Origin: Chitinophaga pinensis
GTDB lineage: Bacteria; Bacteroidota; Bacteroidia; Chitinophagales; Chitinophagaceae
Length of the DNA: 64,000 nucleotides
NCBI GenBank assembly: GCA_945862385.1
Contig: CAMAXV010000003.1
Location: 1-64,000 of the forward strand
Direction of reading: 5' to 3'
In this document: positions 1-10,349 of the stretch, piece by piece
Numbering within the stretch: position 1 is the stretch's first letter
Layout: each line of letters opens with the position of its first letter
Program-made: the position numbers and the translations under genes
The notes under the pieces: model-generated
Told to the model about the DNA's origin: nothing
Databases searched by the model: none
Seen by the model: the letters and a program-made list of their open reading frames with translations, nothing else

Positions 1-245
1 ATCCAGATTTCATTGTTCCCTGATTCAGCATTCAATTGAAATTGCAGATTGATAGATTGTAAAGCCTGTTCAACAGCACTTACATCCGCAAGGTCTACCT
101 GGTTCCGAATGAAAAACAGGGTGATCGCCCTGTACATGGCCCCGGAATCGATAAAGACATAATTCAGCAATCTGGCCAGTTGCCGTGCCATGGTGCTTTT
201 TCCGCAGGAAGACCAGCCATCGATAGCAATATTGATCCTTTTCAT
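1..245 (-). CDS. cmk: Cytidylate kinase, N-terminal part (cut by window edge)
   Basis: The reverse strand starts with ATG at 245 and stays open to the window edge, giving about 81 residues beginning [20 protein letters not shown]. The P-loop GxxxxGKST (residues 9-17) followed by a short helix and [13 protein letters not shown] is the typical start of bacterial CMP/dCMP kinases, which make CDP from CMP and ATP for nucleotide recycling in the cytoplasm. The CMP-binding and lid regions lie outside the window. The gene is divergent from the oxidoreductase at 306, with a 60-base gap. Other NMP kinases have GxPGxGKGT P-loops, so cmk is the best reading. Confidence 0.88.
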   Translation of the reverse strand, partial: MKRINIAIDGWSSCGKSTMARQLARLLNYVFIDSGAMYRAITLFFIRNQVDLADVSAVEQALQSINLQFQLNAESGNNEIW

Positions 246-305
246 GGCTGCAATTTCGTGTTTATTTGGCTGATTATTTGTGTAAATTCGCGTTAAGAAG
301 GTAAT

Positions 306-1289
306 ATGCTAAAAATAGGAATTTTCGGAACTGGACATCTGGGCAAATTTCATATAGCCAACTGGCTTGAAATAGAAGGTACAGAAATAGTTGGCTTTTA
401 TGATCCGAATGATGATGCGGCGGCTGAAGCAATTGCCAAATTCGGATTGAGGAGATTTGAAGATATGGAAACACTGATGGATGAGGTGGATGCAGTTGAT
501 GTAATCACCCCTACCCAGTTTCATTATCCTGTTTGTGAGCGCGCACTCCGGAAAAGCAAGCATGTATTCGTGGAGAAACCACTTGCCAGTGACCTCGATG
601 AAGCTGGCAGACTGATTAAACTTGTACAGGAAGCGAAAGTCAAATTCCAGGTAGGCCACGTTGAGCGTTTTAATCCAGCATTTCTGTCCCTGAAGGGAAG
701 AGAATTAGCTCCTATGTTCATTGAAGTGCACAGACTGGCACAATTCAATCCAAGAGGAACTGAAGTCAGTGTAATCCTGGATTTAATGATTCATGACATC
801 GACATTGTACTTCACCTGGTAAACAACGATATCAAAAATATATCAGCCAGTGGTGTGGCTGTAATGACCGATACACCGGATATCGCCAATGCCCGCATTG
901 AATTCATGAACGGCTGTGTTGCCAATCTAACTTCCTCGCGCATTTCTATGAAAAGGATGCGTAAAATGCGTCTATTTCAGAAGGATGCCTACATTGGCAT
1001 TGATTTTCTTGACAAGAAAACTGAGGTAATCAGACTCAAAAAAGATCAGGAGTCTGAGGAAATTTTCTCTTTCGACATTGAAACACCATCAGGTTCTAAG
1101 GAGATTGTGGTAGAAAATCCTGCAATCAATCAGGTAAATGCCATCAAAGCTGAATTAACGGCATTTAAAAATGCCATTACGCTGAATACGCCTACAATTG
1201 TTTCTGAGCAGGATGGATTTATGGCATTGGATGTTGCACAACAAATCCTCACAAAAATCAGTCAAGGTGGAATTATCAGAACCAGCTGA
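306..1289 (+). CDS. Gfo/Idh/MocA family NAD(P)-dependent oxidoreductase
   Basis: 327 residues, the usual length for this family. The N-terminal Rossmann fold shows GIFGTGHLG (residues 5-13), and the family's EKP motif is at 90-92, where the lysine is the usual catalytic residue. DLMIHDID (159-166) carries the second active-site histidine and aspartate at the start of the C-terminal alpha/beta domain. Members oxidise or reduce sugars, inositols or biliverdin-like substrates, and the substrate cannot be read from the sequence. The gene is divergent from cmk and convergent with ispD (18 bases apart), so it is probably transcribed alone. Confidence 0.85.
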   Translation: MLKIGIFGTGHLGKFHIANWLEIEGTEIVGFYDPNDDAAAEAIAKFGLRRFEDMETLMDEVDAVDVITPTQFHYPVCERALRKSKHVFVEKPLASDLDEAGRLIKLVQEAKVKFQVGHVERFNPAFLSLKGRELAPMFIEVHRLAQFNPRGTEVSVILDLMIHDIDIVLHLVNNDIKNISASGVAVMTDTPDIANARIEFMNGCVANLTSSRISMKRMRKMRLFQKDAYIGIDFLDKKTEVIRLKKDQESEEIFSFDIETPSGSKEIVVENPAINQVNAIKAELTAFKNAITLNTPTIVSEQDGFMALDVAQQILTKISQGGIIRTS

Positions 1290-1307
1290 AATCAATATTT
1301 TTTTAAG

Positions 1308-1985
1308 CTAGTTTTCTTTTTGAAGTTTCCAGGTTGCAAAATCAAGGTCTTCCCTGAATGTTATTTTAAGGTTTGACTCCTCACCTTCTATCAGGTTGAT
1401 CTTTGCTCCCATGAATTCAAGTATAGAAGCTTCATCGGTAAATTCTTCCCTGAAGTCCATTTCAAATGCTTCTTTGATCAAACCAGACTGAAATGTTTGA
1501 GGGGTTTGAACGATGCGCAAATGATTCCTGTCAATTATACTTGAAGAGCCATCAGAGGCAACATGTCTCATACTATCCCTTACTTTAATTGCGGGAATGG
1601 CAGAACCCATATCCTGTGCCACTTCACCACAACGTCTAATTAAATCAGGCGTAACAAGACAACGGACAGCATCATGAATGAAAACGATTCCTTCTGAATT
1701 CACTTGAGCTAATCCATTTTTAACAGAATGAAACCGGGTTAGACCACCCGCAACGAACTGAATAGGCTTTTCAGCATAGCCATGGTTAACCAACATTGCT
1801 TCAGCCTGCCCGAGGTAGGATTCAGGAAGTACAATGATCACAACTATATCCGGGTATGCATTTAAGAAGGCATCCACACTGTATAGCAGGATAGGTTTCC
1901 CATGTAATTCAATGAATTGCTTGGGAATAACAGCTCCCATCCTGGTGCCACTTCCACCCGCAACGATAATGGCGAATCTTTTCAA
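1308..1985 (-). CDS. ispD: 2-C-methyl-D-erythritol 4-phosphate cytidylyltransferase
   Basis: 225 residues, full family length. It begins MKRFAIIVAGGSGTRMG, the nucleotide-binding glycine-rich loop of IspD, followed by PKQF (21-24) with the conserved lysine. VFIHDAVRCLVTPDLI contains the HDAxR motif that binds the cytidine phosphate and metal. The enzyme joins CTP and MEP in the non-mevalonate isoprenoid pathway. It starts one base after the stop of the amino acid permease gene upstream, so the two are probably cotranscribed, although the functions are unrelated. No other DOXP-pathway gene is nearby. Confidence 0.93.
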   Translation of the reverse strand: MKRFAIIVAGGSGTRMGAVIPKQFIELHGKPILLYSVDAFLNAYPDIVVIIVLPESYLGQAEAMLVNHGYAEKPIQFVAGGLTRFHSVKNGLAQVNSEGIVFIHDAVRCLVTPDLIRRCGEVAQDMGSAIPAIKVRDSMRHVASDGSSSIIDRNHLRIVQTPQTFQSGLIKEAFEMDFREEFTDEASILEFMGAKINLIEGEESNLKITFREDLDFATWKLQKEN

Positions 1986-1986
1986 A

Positions 1987-3417
1987 TCAATTCTTTCTAC
2001 TTCTTACAGCCAGAAAATAAAGTGGTACACCCAGTAATGTAATGAACAATCCCCACCCTGCATAATCGGGTTTATACCAGATCAGGGCTATCGCGAAAAC
2101 CAAACCCATCACAATATAAATTGCAGGTAATACAGGGTAAAGGAAAGCCTTGTAAGGCCTTTCCGCATCAGGTCTTTTGCGTCTTAGAACAAAAATACCA
2201 ATGATAGTAAGCACATAAAAAATTACAGCAACAAAGCTTACCATATCAAGCAGGTCACCGTACTTACCACTCAAACAAAGTATTGAGGCCAACAAACACT
2301 GAGCCCAAAGTGCCCATTCAGGAACCTGGTTTTTATTCAGTCCACCCGCTTTTTTAAAGAATAGTCCGTCTTGCGCCATAGTATAATAAACCCTGGCACC
2401 TGCTAAAATCAGGCCATTATTACAACCGAATGTGGAAATCATGATCATGACTGCAATCACATAGGTGCCCACATTACCGAAGATAACATTCGCGGCAGCA
2501 ACAGCAACCCTATCCTGTTTGGCAAATGCGATATCCTGGAGCGGCATTACACTCATGTACATGAGGTTAGCTGCAACATAAATTATGGTTACAATTAGGG
2601 TACCCAGAAACAAGCTGAGTCCTATATTGCGGTGTGGATTTCTGATTTCACCAGCAATGAAAGTCACGTTATTCCATGAATCGCTGCTAAAAATTGAACC
2701 CACCATAGCAGCAGCAAAGGCACCCAGCAAAGCAGTACCGGATATCGGCAGCCATTCAGAGATCATTCCGTTTGAATCAACTCCAAAATTCTGGGCTGCA
2801 TTGAACCCTGTTGCCCAATTGGCATTCCAAATATCTGCTTTGGCAGCAAGGATAAATCCGAAAATTATCAGCCCAAATAACGATGCCAGTTTGGTAACGG
2901 TAAATAAATTTTGAATGATTTTACCTTGCTTAATTCCTTTGGTGTTATTATAAGTCAGGAATATAATCAAAACAATAGACACCAACTGTGCAGGATAAAT
3001 TTTGAAAGCACCCAGTGAAAACAGCAGGTTTTTATCATCTAACTCAAGGACAGGAAAAAAATACCCGGCAAACTTAGAAAATGCGACACCAACTGCAGCA
3101 ATTGTTGCCGTTTGAATAACCGCAAAGAAACTCCAGCCATATAGGAAACCAGCAAGCGGATTGAAGGCCTCTTTCAGGTAAACATACTGACCACCCGCCT
3201 TGGGGAACATGGCACTCAGCTCTCCGTAGCTCAATGCAGCAGAAAGTGTCATGAAACCTGTTACCAGCCAAACCATAATAACCCATCCTGCACTGCCCAC
3301 ATTTCTGGTAATATCTGCTGTAACAATGAAAATTCCACTCCCGATCATAGATCCTGCTACGATCATTGTAGCATCCCATAAGCCCAGGCTCGGTTTAAAT
3401 TCTTTCTGTTGCGTCAT
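1987..3417 (-). CDS. APC-family amino acid permease
   Basis: 476 residues from the ATG at 3417 (MTQQKEFKPSLGLWDATMIV). The reading frame also has an ATG at 3468, but that start would place the terminator hairpin of the upstream gene (3430-3457) inside the coding sequence, so 3417 is preferred. GSMIGSGIFIVTADI near the N terminus is the substrate-binding TM1 break of the APC superfamily, and about twelve hydrophobic segments follow. It resembles LAT-like or basic amino acid permeases of Bacteroidota. Substrate is unknown. It is followed one base later by ispD. Confidence 0.85.
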   Translation of the reverse strand: MTQQKEFKPSLGLWDATMIVAGSMIGSGIFIVTADITRNVGSAGWVIMVWLVTGFMTLSAALSYGELSAMFPKAGGQYVYLKEAFNPLAGFLYGWSFFAVIQTATIAAVGVAFSKFAGYFFPVLELDDKNLLFSLGAFKIYPAQLVSIVLIIFLTYNNTKGIKQGKIIQNLFTVTKLASLFGLIIFGFILAAKADIWNANWATGFNAAQNFGVDSNGMISEWLPISGTALLGAFAAAMVGSIFSSDSWNNVTFIAGEIRNPHRNIGLSLFLGTLIVTIIYVAANLMYMSVMPLQDIAFAKQDRVAVAAANVIFGNVGTYVIAVMIMISTFGCNNGLILAGARVYYTMAQDGLFFKKAGGLNKNQVPEWALWAQCLLASILCLSGKYGDLLDMVSFVAVIFYVLTIIGIFVLRRKRPDAERPYKAFLYPVLPAIYIVMGLVFAIALIWYKPDYAGWGLFITLLGVPLYFLAVRSRKN

Positions 3418-3429
3418 AAATATTTGATT

Positions 3430-3457
3430 AAAAAAAATCCCGGTTTTTACCGGGATT
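3430..3457 (-). terminator. Rho-independent terminator after ompH-like gene
   Basis: On the minus strand a 9-bp perfect stem (AATCCCGGT with ACCGGGATT, 3436-3444 and 3449-3457) with a 4-base loop is followed by a run of seven U residues. It lies 28 bases beyond the stop of the OmpH-like gene and 13 bases before the permease start, so it separates the rpoC/ompH unit from the permease/ispD unit. Confidence 0.85.
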
Positions 3458-3485
3458 AAGATAAGCAATTCAATAATCTTATTAA

Positions 3486-4079
3486 CTATTTTCCTGAAGT
3501 TTTCTTGTAAACTTCATTCAGTCCGGCAACCACCTCATTGGTTATGTCGTTGGCCGTATCCTTGTAGAAAAGTACGTTTAATGCACTTGAATAGGAGAAA
3601 ATATAGCTGTACCCATTCTTTTTGTTGTAATCCACCAGGAAAGCGTTGATTTTGGTTTTTAACTCTTCCATGGTTTTGGCTCCATCATTGGCAATATTAG
3701 ATTCGAGGATACGCTTTTGTTCCTCGAGATTCTGCATTTTTCCCTGATATGCGCGTTGGAAATTATCAAACTCAGCCTGTGTGATTGATTCACCTCTTTT
3801 TGCAAATGCAATACGCTCATTCTCAATTTTTTGAAAAGCCCCGTTTAAATCACGGTCTGCACTTTCTTTCTTTTTCTCGAACTCCAGCATTTTCTCCTTA
3901 TAAAGGATATATTTTTCCTGGAGGCTATCGAGGTCAACATATGCTACCTTTAATGCCTTTTGAGAAAGTGAGTCATGCTTTGCTGTGCTAGAAACTCCTG
4001 CACCATTTCCTTTGAAATGTAAAAAAGCTAGGATGGCGAGGGCTGCAAATAAAATTGCATTAATCAGCTTCTGATTCAT
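3486..4079 (-). CDS. OmpH/Skp-like periplasmic chaperone
   Basis: 197 residues. An N-terminal hydrophobic stretch (INAILFAALAILAFLHF, about 4-20) acts as signal or anchor. After a short linker comes LKVAYVDLDSLQEKYILY, the beta strand and helix start typical of OmpH/Skp proteins, then a charged alpha-helical coiled coil (about 55-155) and a C-terminal strand region. Such proteins hold unfolded outer-membrane proteins in the periplasm. The lack of a clear cleavage site suggests an inner-membrane-anchored version. It lies 50 bases downstream of rpoC on the same strand, with a weak terminator between them. Confidence 0.75.
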   Translation of the reverse strand: MNQKLINAILFAALAILAFLHFKGNGAGVSSTAKHDSLSQKALKVAYVDLDSLQEKYILYKEKMLEFEKKKESADRDLNGAFQKIENERIAFAKRGESITQAEFDNFQRAYQGKMQNLEEQKRILESNIANDGAKTMEELKTKINAFLVDYNKKNGYSYIFSYSSALNVLFYKDTANDITNEVVAGLNEVYKKTSGK

Positions 4080-4103
4080 TGATTAATTTTTAAATGTAAA
4101 AGA

Positions 4104-4123
4104 AGGGGCAGTTACCTGCCCCT
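4104..4123 (-). terminator. Possible terminator between rpoC and the ompH-like gene
   Basis: AGGGGCAG and CTGCCCCT form an 8-bp stem with a TTAC loop directly after the rpoC stop on the minus strand. The following bases are TCTTTTAC, a weak U tract, so termination may be partial and allow readthrough into the ompH-like gene. Confidence 0.6.
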
Positions 4124-4129
4124 GTTAAA

Positions 4130-7100
4130 TTATTCTTCTTCGTCGAAGCTCATCACTTCTCTTGTGGTTTGTAAGAGTTCATATTCTTCTTTACTTCCCA
4201 CTATGATATTTTCATAATCCCTGAGACCTGTACCTGCAGGAATGTGATGTCCTGTAATTACATTCTCTTTGAGACCGAGCATATCATCAGCTTTACCCTG
4301 AATGGCAGCAGAAGACAATACTTTAGTTGTTTCCTGGAATGAAGCAGCTGAAATCCAGCTTTGTGTTCCAAGTGATGCCTTGGTGATACCAAGTAATACC
4401 GGACAGGAAGTAGCGGCATGGGCATCACGGAATTCAACCAGTTTTCTGTCGGCCCTTCTCAAGATTGAATTTTCTTCCCTGATTTCCCTTAAGCTTGCTA
4501 TCTGTCCAGGCTTCATGGTCTCAGAATCTCCTGCTTCTACAACAACTTTTTTGTCATAGATATGGTCATTTTCCTGGTTGAAATCATACCGATCTTCAAG
4601 ATCACCTTCAAGGAACCTTGTATCACCCGGATCCAGAATTTCAACTTTACGCATCATTTGCCTTACAATTACTTCAATGTGTTTATCATTGATTTTTACA
4701 CCTTGTAAACGGTAAACTTCCTGAATTTCATTTACAACGTATTCCTGTACAGCAAATGGACCTTTGATAGAAAGAATATCACTTGGTGCCACCTGTCCAT
4801 CAGATAACGGAGTTCCTGCTTTTACAAAGTCACCATCCTGAACCAGAATCTGTCTGGTAAGTGTAACAAGGTATTTCTTGATGATACCATCCTTGGCTTC
4901 AACTGTAATTTCTCTGTTTCCGCGTTTAATCTGACCAAAGCTTACAACACCATCAATTTCAGATACAACAGCAGGATTTCCAGGATTTCTAGCTTCGAAC
5001 AACTCTGTTACACGTGGTAAACCACCGGTAATGTCTCTCAACTTACCGAGAACCCTTGGTATTTTAACCAACACCTGTCCTGCAGTAACCTCATCGCCTT
5101 CTTCAATCACAATATGTGAACCAACAGGGAGGTTATAGATTTTTTCGTCCTTGCTTCCCTTGATTTTCAATGATGGGATGCGTGTTTTATCCTTAGACTC
5201 AATGACTACTTTCTCTCTGTGTCCAGTTTGCTCGTCAGCTTCTTCACGGTAAGTAACACCATCAATTACATTCTCAAACTCAATGGTACCGGCTATTTCA
5301 GCAACAATTACGTTGTTGAACGGATCCCATGAGCAAATCACATCACCCTTAGCTACCTTTCTTCCTTCTGCAACAGAGAGTACTGAACCATACGGAACAT
5401 TGTTTGTAATCAGAACACGATCATTTTTGATATCCATGATCCGCATTTCAGCAGTACGTCCGATTACAACATGTATTTCCTTGCCATCATTATTCTTTGC
5501 CTTAACAGTACGCAGACCATCAAATTGAACTTCACCGTCAAATTTCGCAACCAGGTGTGATTCAACAGAAGCAGATCCTGCAACACCACCTACGTGGAAT
5601 GTACGTAAAGTAAGCTGTGTACCCGGTTCACCGATGGATTGTGCAGCAATGATTCCCACTGCGTCACCTTTTTGAGCGATATTTCCAGTAGCCAGGTTCA
5701 ATCCATAGCACTTCACACAACATCCACGCTTGCTTTCGCAAGTAAGAACAGATCTGATTTCAATTATTTCGATACCTGAATCTTCAATTTTCCTGGCTGT
5801 ATCTTCATCTATTCGCTGTCCGGCACCAACAATCAGCTCATCAGTTTGAGGATCGTTGACGTCATGGAGTGATGTTCTGCCCAGTATCCTATCGTACAAT
5901 GGTTCAACAATATCCTCATTGTCTTTCAGTGCGCTGGTTGCTATACCCCTCAGTGTACCACAATCCTCTTCTGTAATGATTACGTCCTGAGCCACGTCAA
6001 CAAGCCTTCTTGTCAGGTAACCGGCATCAGCTGTTTTCAATGCCGTATCTGCCAGACCTTTACGGGCACCGTGCGTAGAAATGAAATATTCCAATACGCT
6101 CAAACCATCTTTAAAGTTGGAAAGAATCGGGTTCTCGATAATTTCTGAACCGGTTGAACCACTTTTCCTTGGTTTAGCCATCAATCCGCGTATTCCGGCA
6201 AGCTGTTTAACCTGCTGCTTACTACCCCTAGCACCGGAGTCAAGCATCATATAAACTGAATTGAATCCCTGCTTATCTGAAGCCATCGCACGGATAAGTG
6301 TTTCCGTTACTTTGGTATCCACCCTTGACCAAATGTCAATAATCTGGTTATAACGCTCATTATTTGTAATGAGACCCATGTTGTAGTTTTCCCAAACTTC
6401 CTGAACCTCAGAAGAAGCCTGATCAATCATTTCCTCACGGGGAATCTCAAGCACAAGGTCCTGAATGTTAAACGACAAACCACCTCTGAATGCCATGCGG
6501 AAACCAAGTTCTTTGATTGCATCCAAGAACTTTGCAGTTGTAGGGACATTGGTAATCTTGATGATTTGACCAATAATTTCACGCAAGCTCTTCTTAGTCA
6601 ACAAAGCATTCACGTATCCAACTTCCGGAGGCACCGCCTGATTGAAAAGAACCCTACCTACCGTAGTTTCAATCAGTTTATTTTCAAGTATCCCTGATTC
6701 ATTGCGGACATTAGTTTTGATTTTAATGTACGCATGGAGGTCCACTTTTTTCTCATTGTAAGCGATGATCACTTCCTCTGCATTATAAAAACGCATGCCT
6801 TCACCCTTCACAACATCTACATCTGTATTTCGCTTACCCTTGGTTATGTAATACAAACCAAGAACCATGTCCTGCGAAGGCAGGGTTATCGGTGTACCAT
6901 TCTGCGGGTTAAGGATATTGTGAGACGCCAGCATGAGCAACTGTGCTTCCAAAATAGCAGCATGGCTCAATGGAACGTGAACCGCCATCTGGTCACCATC
7001 GAAGTCAGCGTTGAACGCAGAACACACCAGCGGGTGAAGCTGAATGGCTTTACCTTCAACCAGCTTCGGCTGGAATGCCTGAATAGACAACCTGTGCAAC

Positions 7101-8425
7101 GTTGGGGCACGGTTAAGCATGATCGGATGTCCCTTGAGAATGTTCTCAAGAATATCCCATACAATTGCTTCCTTACGGTCAACAAGCTTGCGGGCAGATT
7201 TTACAGTTTTTACAATACCTCTTTCAATTAATTTCCTGATGATAAACGGCTTGAACAATTCTGCAGCCATATCTTTAGGTAATCCGCATTCATGCAATTT
7301 CAACTCAGGACCAACAACAATAACGGACCTGCCTGAGTAGTCAACACGCTTACCCAAAAGGTTCTGACGGAAACGACCCTGCTTACCCTTCAACACATCA
7401 CTGAGTGATTTGAGGGCCCTGCCTCCCTCTGCTTTTACAGCGTTAGACTTACGGCTGTTGTCAAACAATGAATCGATAGCCTCTTGAAGCATACGCTTTT
7501 CATTCCGGAGGATGACCTCAGGAGCTTTAATTTCAAGCAAACGCTTTAAACGATTGTTACGGATGATTACCCTCCTGTACAAATCATTCAAATCGGAAGA
7601 AGCAAATCTGCCACCATCAAGAGGCACAAGTGGTCTGAGTTCAGGTGGAATAACAGGTATATACTGCATTACCATCCACTCAGGCTTGTTGGTGATGCGC
7701 GTGTTGGCATCCCTGAATGATTCAACTACACTCAATCTTTTGAGTGCATCAGCTTTACGCTGCTGGGACGTTTCAGCCGCAGCTGTATTACGAAGGGTGT
7801 AGCTCAATGAATCAAGCTCAATCCTGCAAAGGAGGTCATATACCGCCTCGGCCCCCATCTTGGCAATAAACTTATTCGGATCTTCATCAGGCAGATACTG
7901 ATTCTCTTTTGGAAGGGTATCAAGCAAATCCAGGTATTCCTCTTCAGTCAGCAAATCACCTTGCTTTTTCCCCTTGTCTTCCAAGATTCCGGGCTGGATG
8001 ACAACGAAACGCTCATAATAAATGATGCTCTCAAGCTTTTTAGAGCTAATTCCAAGCAGGTAACCAATTTTGTTGGGCAAACTCTTGAAATACCAGATGT
8101 GAACTACAGGAACAACCAGCTTGATATGCCCCATGCGCTCTCTCCTAACCTTTTTCTCAGTAACCTCAACACCGCAACGATCACAGACAATCCCTTTGTA
8201 GCGAATTCTCTTGTACTTTCCACATGCACACTCATAATCCTTTACAGGACCGAAAATCTTCTCACAAAAAAGGCCATCACGCTCAGGCTTGTAAGTTCTG
8301 TAGTTGATTGTCTCAGGCTTAAGAACTTCACCATAAGACCTGTCCAGGATTGAATCCGGAGAAGCGATACTGATGGTAATCTTAGAAAATGATGATTTAG
8401 GGCGATTGTCTTTTTTGATAGCCAT
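4130..8425 (-). CDS. rpoC: DNA-directed RNA polymerase subunit beta'
   Basis: 1431 residues, normal for Bacteroidota. The N-terminal zinc ribbon has cysteines at 66, 68, 81 and 84. The catalytic magnesium site NADFDGD is at 472-478, and the bridge-helix and trigger-loop region contains [16 protein letters not shown]. The second zinc site [11 protein letters not shown] is intact. This is the large catalytic half of the transcribing enzyme. Unusually, rpoB is not upstream: the next gene on the strand is an unrelated helical protein, and rpoC has its own promoter signature at 8563-8593. Several positive-strand open frames inside it are antisense shadows. Confidence 0.99.
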   Translation of the reverse strand: MAIKKDNRPKSSFSKITISIASPDSILDRSYGEVLKPETINYRTYKPERDGLFCEKIFGPVKDYECACGKYKRIRYKGIVCDRCGVEVTEKKVRRERMGHIKLVVPVVHIWYFKSLPNKIGYLLGISSKKLESIIYYERFVVIQPGILEDKGKKQGDLLTEEEYLDLLDTLPKENQYLPDEDPNKFIAKMGAEAVYDLLCRIELDSLSYTLRNTAAAETSQQRKADALKRLSVVESFRDANTRITNKPEWMVMQYIPVIPPELRPLVPLDGGRFASSDLNDLYRRVIIRNNRLKRLLEIKAPEVILRNEKRMLQEAIDSLFDNSRKSNAVKAEGGRALKSLSDVLKGKQGRFRQNLLGKRVDYSGRSVIVVGPELKLHECGLPKDMAAELFKPFIIRKLIERGIVKTVKSARKLVDRKEAIVWDILENILKGHPIMLNRAPTLHRLSIQAFQPKLVEGKAIQLHPLVCSAFNADFDGDQMAVHVPLSHAAILEAQLLMLASHNILNPQNGTPITLPSQDMVLGLYYITKGKRNTDVDVVKGEGMRFYNAEEVIIAYNEKKVDLHAYIKIKTNVRNESGILENKLIETTVGRVLFNQAVPPEVGYVNALLTKKSLREIIGQIIKITNVPTTAKFLDAIKELGFRMAFRGGLSFNIQDLVLEIPREEMIDQASSEVQEVWENYNMGLITNNERYNQIIDIWSRVDTKVTETLIRAMASDKQGFNSVYMMLDSGARGSKQQVKQLAGIRGLMAKPRKSGSTGSEIIENPILSNFKDGLSVLEYFISTHGARKGLADTALKTADAGYLTRRLVDVAQDVIITEEDCGTLRGIATSALKDNEDIVEPLYDRILGRTSLHDVNDPQTDELIVGAGQRIDEDTARKIEDSGIEIIEIRSVLTCESKRGCCVKCYGLNLATGNIAQKGDAVGIIAAQSIGEPGTQLTLRTFHVGGVAGSASVESHLVAKFDGEVQFDGLRTVKAKNNDGKEIHVVIGRTAEMRIMDIKNDRVLITNNVPYGSVLSVAEGRKVAKGDVICSWDPFNNVIVAEIAGTIEFENVIDGVTYREEADEQTGHREKVVIESKDKTRIPSLKIKGSKDEKIYNLPVGSHIVIEEGDEVTAGQVLVKIPRVLGKLRDITGGLPRVTELFEARNPGNPAVVSEIDGVVSFGQIKRGNREITVEAKDGIIKKYLVTLTRQILVQDGDFVKAGTPLSDGQVAPSDILSIKGPFAVQEYVVNEIQEVYRLQGVKINDKHIEVIVRQMMRKVEILDPGDTRFLEGDLEDRYDFNQENDHIYDKKVVVEAGDSETMKPGQIASLREIREENSILRRADRKLVEFRDAHAATSCPVLLGITKASLGTQSWISAASFQETTKVLSSAAIQGKADDMLGLKENVITGHHIPAGTGLRDYENIIVGSKEEYELLQTTREVMSFDEEE

Positions 8426-8562
8426 AATGCGATATCTTTTTTACAATGTTTTAACGCCGCTTGTTATTTTCGCCCAATCTAGCAATTTGTAAAATATTGA
8501 TTTTCAATTATTTACAAAATATTTGACAGGGCAAAATACGGGTTTGCCAAAATTAAGGATGG

Positions 8563-8593
8563 CAAAGGTACGCAAAATGGCTGATTAAACAAT
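8563..8593 (-). promoter_or_regulatory. Probable rpoC promoter (Bacteroidota -33/-7 type)
   Basis: On the minus strand TACCTTTG (8570 to 8563) is a perfect match to the Bacteroidota -7 consensus TAnnTTTG. Exactly 19 bases upstream stands ATTG, three of four matches to the -33 TTTG. Transcription would start near 8557 and leave an rpoC 5' leader of about 130 bases. Confidence 0.55.
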
Positions 8594-8620
8594 AAATTTA
8601 TTTGACGAAAGTCTTAAGAT

Positions 8621-10180
8621 TCAGGCAATTGTATTGTGCTGAATCCTGTCTTTATAACGGGAAGAGATTATCTCCTGCACCGGGACATTGTTTATTTTAC
8701 TCTCGAGCCACGACAATATATCCAGATACATAAATGACCGGCTTTCCATTGGATTTCCTTCGAGCTTTTTAAGTTTTTCAAACAGTCTGGAAAATCCGGC
8801 TTTTAAAGCCCCCCTGCTCAACTGAAATGAGCTTCTGAGGAATGCAAAAATCTCGTGCTCCACAATGCTGAGCGTTTGCATTTTTGACATGAACCGGTAA
8901 ACTGATCGAACCTGACTCTCGAGAATGACGTCATTACCTGATTCATAATGGGCTATCAGGTGAAGCAATCTTGCGTAGCACTGAATATCTGAGCGCAGAT
9001 CAGCTTTCAGATGGATAATTTTATTCAGGTAATCAATACAGCTGCCATAGTTTCCACAACCAAAATAAAGACAGGCAAACTTATAATAAAAGACGAGCGT
9101 TCTGTGCCTGTCCAGCTGCATTTCAAATTCTTTAAGCTTTTGTTCGATATGGGGAATAAGCAGTAGTCCCTCAGAAAAAGTTCCATCCAGAAAATGCCTG
9201 TTGATCTTCGCCAGATGGAGGTAAACAAATCCCTGAACCCTGTTATTGATGGTTGCCATTCCATCTTTCGAAAGATAAAATGCTTCAAATCTGCTGATTT
9301 CGACTTCAAATTTCCTGTCGTTTCTCAGCATAAAATGGGCATTCAGCAAGTTATGCATCCCTTTGATAAAATGCTGGGTTTCAACTTTCAGCATCTGCGG
9401 CTCCCGTTCGAATAAATCTACCCATCGCTGGCAATTGCGGTAATACACCAGGAAATCCTGTAAAATAAATCCAAACCAGGCATAACTCTGGAATAGATAA
9501 AGACGTTCATAAAAACCCTGAAATTCACCGGCATTTTCCGGAAGCTGCTCTTTAAAAAACTTATTTACAGCATCAACATCCATGTTGTTTCTAACGTGAC
9601 CGTTCTTAATATACCAGCCATACATCTGCAAGGCAAGGCTGCTTAATTTACCCACCATGGTAAGTCTCTGACTGAGTTCATCTACTTCACCTGCAATTTC
9701 CCCTGCCCTGTCTTCAAAGCTTCTGGTTATATGGAGGGATTCTATCTTTTTCTCAAAAAACAAGGCCTGCATCCAAAAAGTTACCTGGTGAAAGGATTTT
9801 GCATACTCTTTTATTTTTTGCAAAACCTTCAAACTCTGATGGTATAATCCTTTGCTGTATAGAATCCTGGCATAATCAAGTTGCTCATGTAGCTGAATAT
9901 CTACAGCGTTATCCTGCCTGATAAGCCTGAGGCTGGCCAGAATCTGCCTGTACAAATGTGCTTTTAAATTCGAAAGCTGCTGCTTATGTATGGTTTGATT
10001 CTTCTTGAGAATAAACTCTTCATCATAAATTTCTAACTTATCAATTGCATCAAAAAGGGTAATGATTTTCAGGTCATCAGACTGCATATTTCTGCCCACA
10101 TACAACTTAAAATTGCGCTTTTCCCCTTTATCAAGGGTTTTAATCAACTGAAAAAGTTCATCTGCAGACCGGTTGGGCAT
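8621..10180 (-). CDS. Conserved helical protein of unknown function (519 aa)
   Basis: I do not recognise a named family. The protein begins MPNRSADELFQLIKTLDKGEKRNFKLY, has no signal peptide or membrane segment, and is almost entirely alpha-helical with aromatic-rich repeats reminiscent of TPR-like solenoids (for example ARILYSKGLYHQSLKVLQKI near 105-125). A cytoplasmic scaffold or interaction role is possible but is inference. It lies upstream of rpoC on the same strand with a 195-base gap that contains the rpoC promoter signature, and is divergent from leuA. Confidence 0.7.
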   Translation of the reverse strand: MPNRSADELFQLIKTLDKGEKRNFKLYVGRNMQSDDLKIITLFDAIDKLEIYDEEFILKKNQTIHKQQLSNLKAHLYRQILASLRLIRQDNAVDIQLHEQLDYARILYSKGLYHQSLKVLQKIKEYAKSFHQVTFWMQALFFEKKIESLHITRSFEDRAGEIAGEVDELSQRLTMVGKLSSLALQMYGWYIKNGHVRNNMDVDAVNKFFKEQLPENAGEFQGFYERLYLFQSYAWFGFILQDFLVYYRNCQRWVDLFEREPQMLKVETQHFIKGMHNLLNAHFMLRNDRKFEVEISRFEAFYLSKDGMATINNRVQGFVYLHLAKINRHFLDGTFSEGLLLIPHIEQKLKEFEMQLDRHRTLVFYYKFACLYFGCGNYGSCIDYLNKIIHLKADLRSDIQCYARLLHLIAHYESGNDVILESQVRSVYRFMSKMQTLSIVEHEIFAFLRSSFQLSRGALKAGFSRLFEKLKKLEGNPMESRSFMYLDILSWLESKINNVPVQEIISSRYKDRIQHNTIA

Positions 10181-10349
10181 CGTAATTAGCTTTCACAAGA
10201 ATCCTTGACAGACAAGGGTTCTATGCACATGATGGTTGTTTACAAAGCGTAAAATACAACCTATTTTGGGAAAAGCAGGCACTCGAAATTGATTAATTTT
10301 ACAGACTGCAGGTTAACGCCTGCTATTTTCTCAGGAGAAACCCCTTAAT

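Noticed and set aside
3418-3468. Longer start of the amino acid permease at 3468
   Set aside because: It would translate through the rho-independent terminator hairpin at 3430-3457.
6734-7231. 165-codon open frame antisense within rpoC
   Set aside because: Shadow of the conserved rpoC sequence in the opposite strand.
10223-10252. Nine-codon frame MHMMVVYKA ahead of leuA, considered as an ilv/leu attenuator peptide
   Set aside because: It has two valines but no leucine or isoleucine run, no strong terminator lies between it and leuA, and it is probably upstream of the transcript start.
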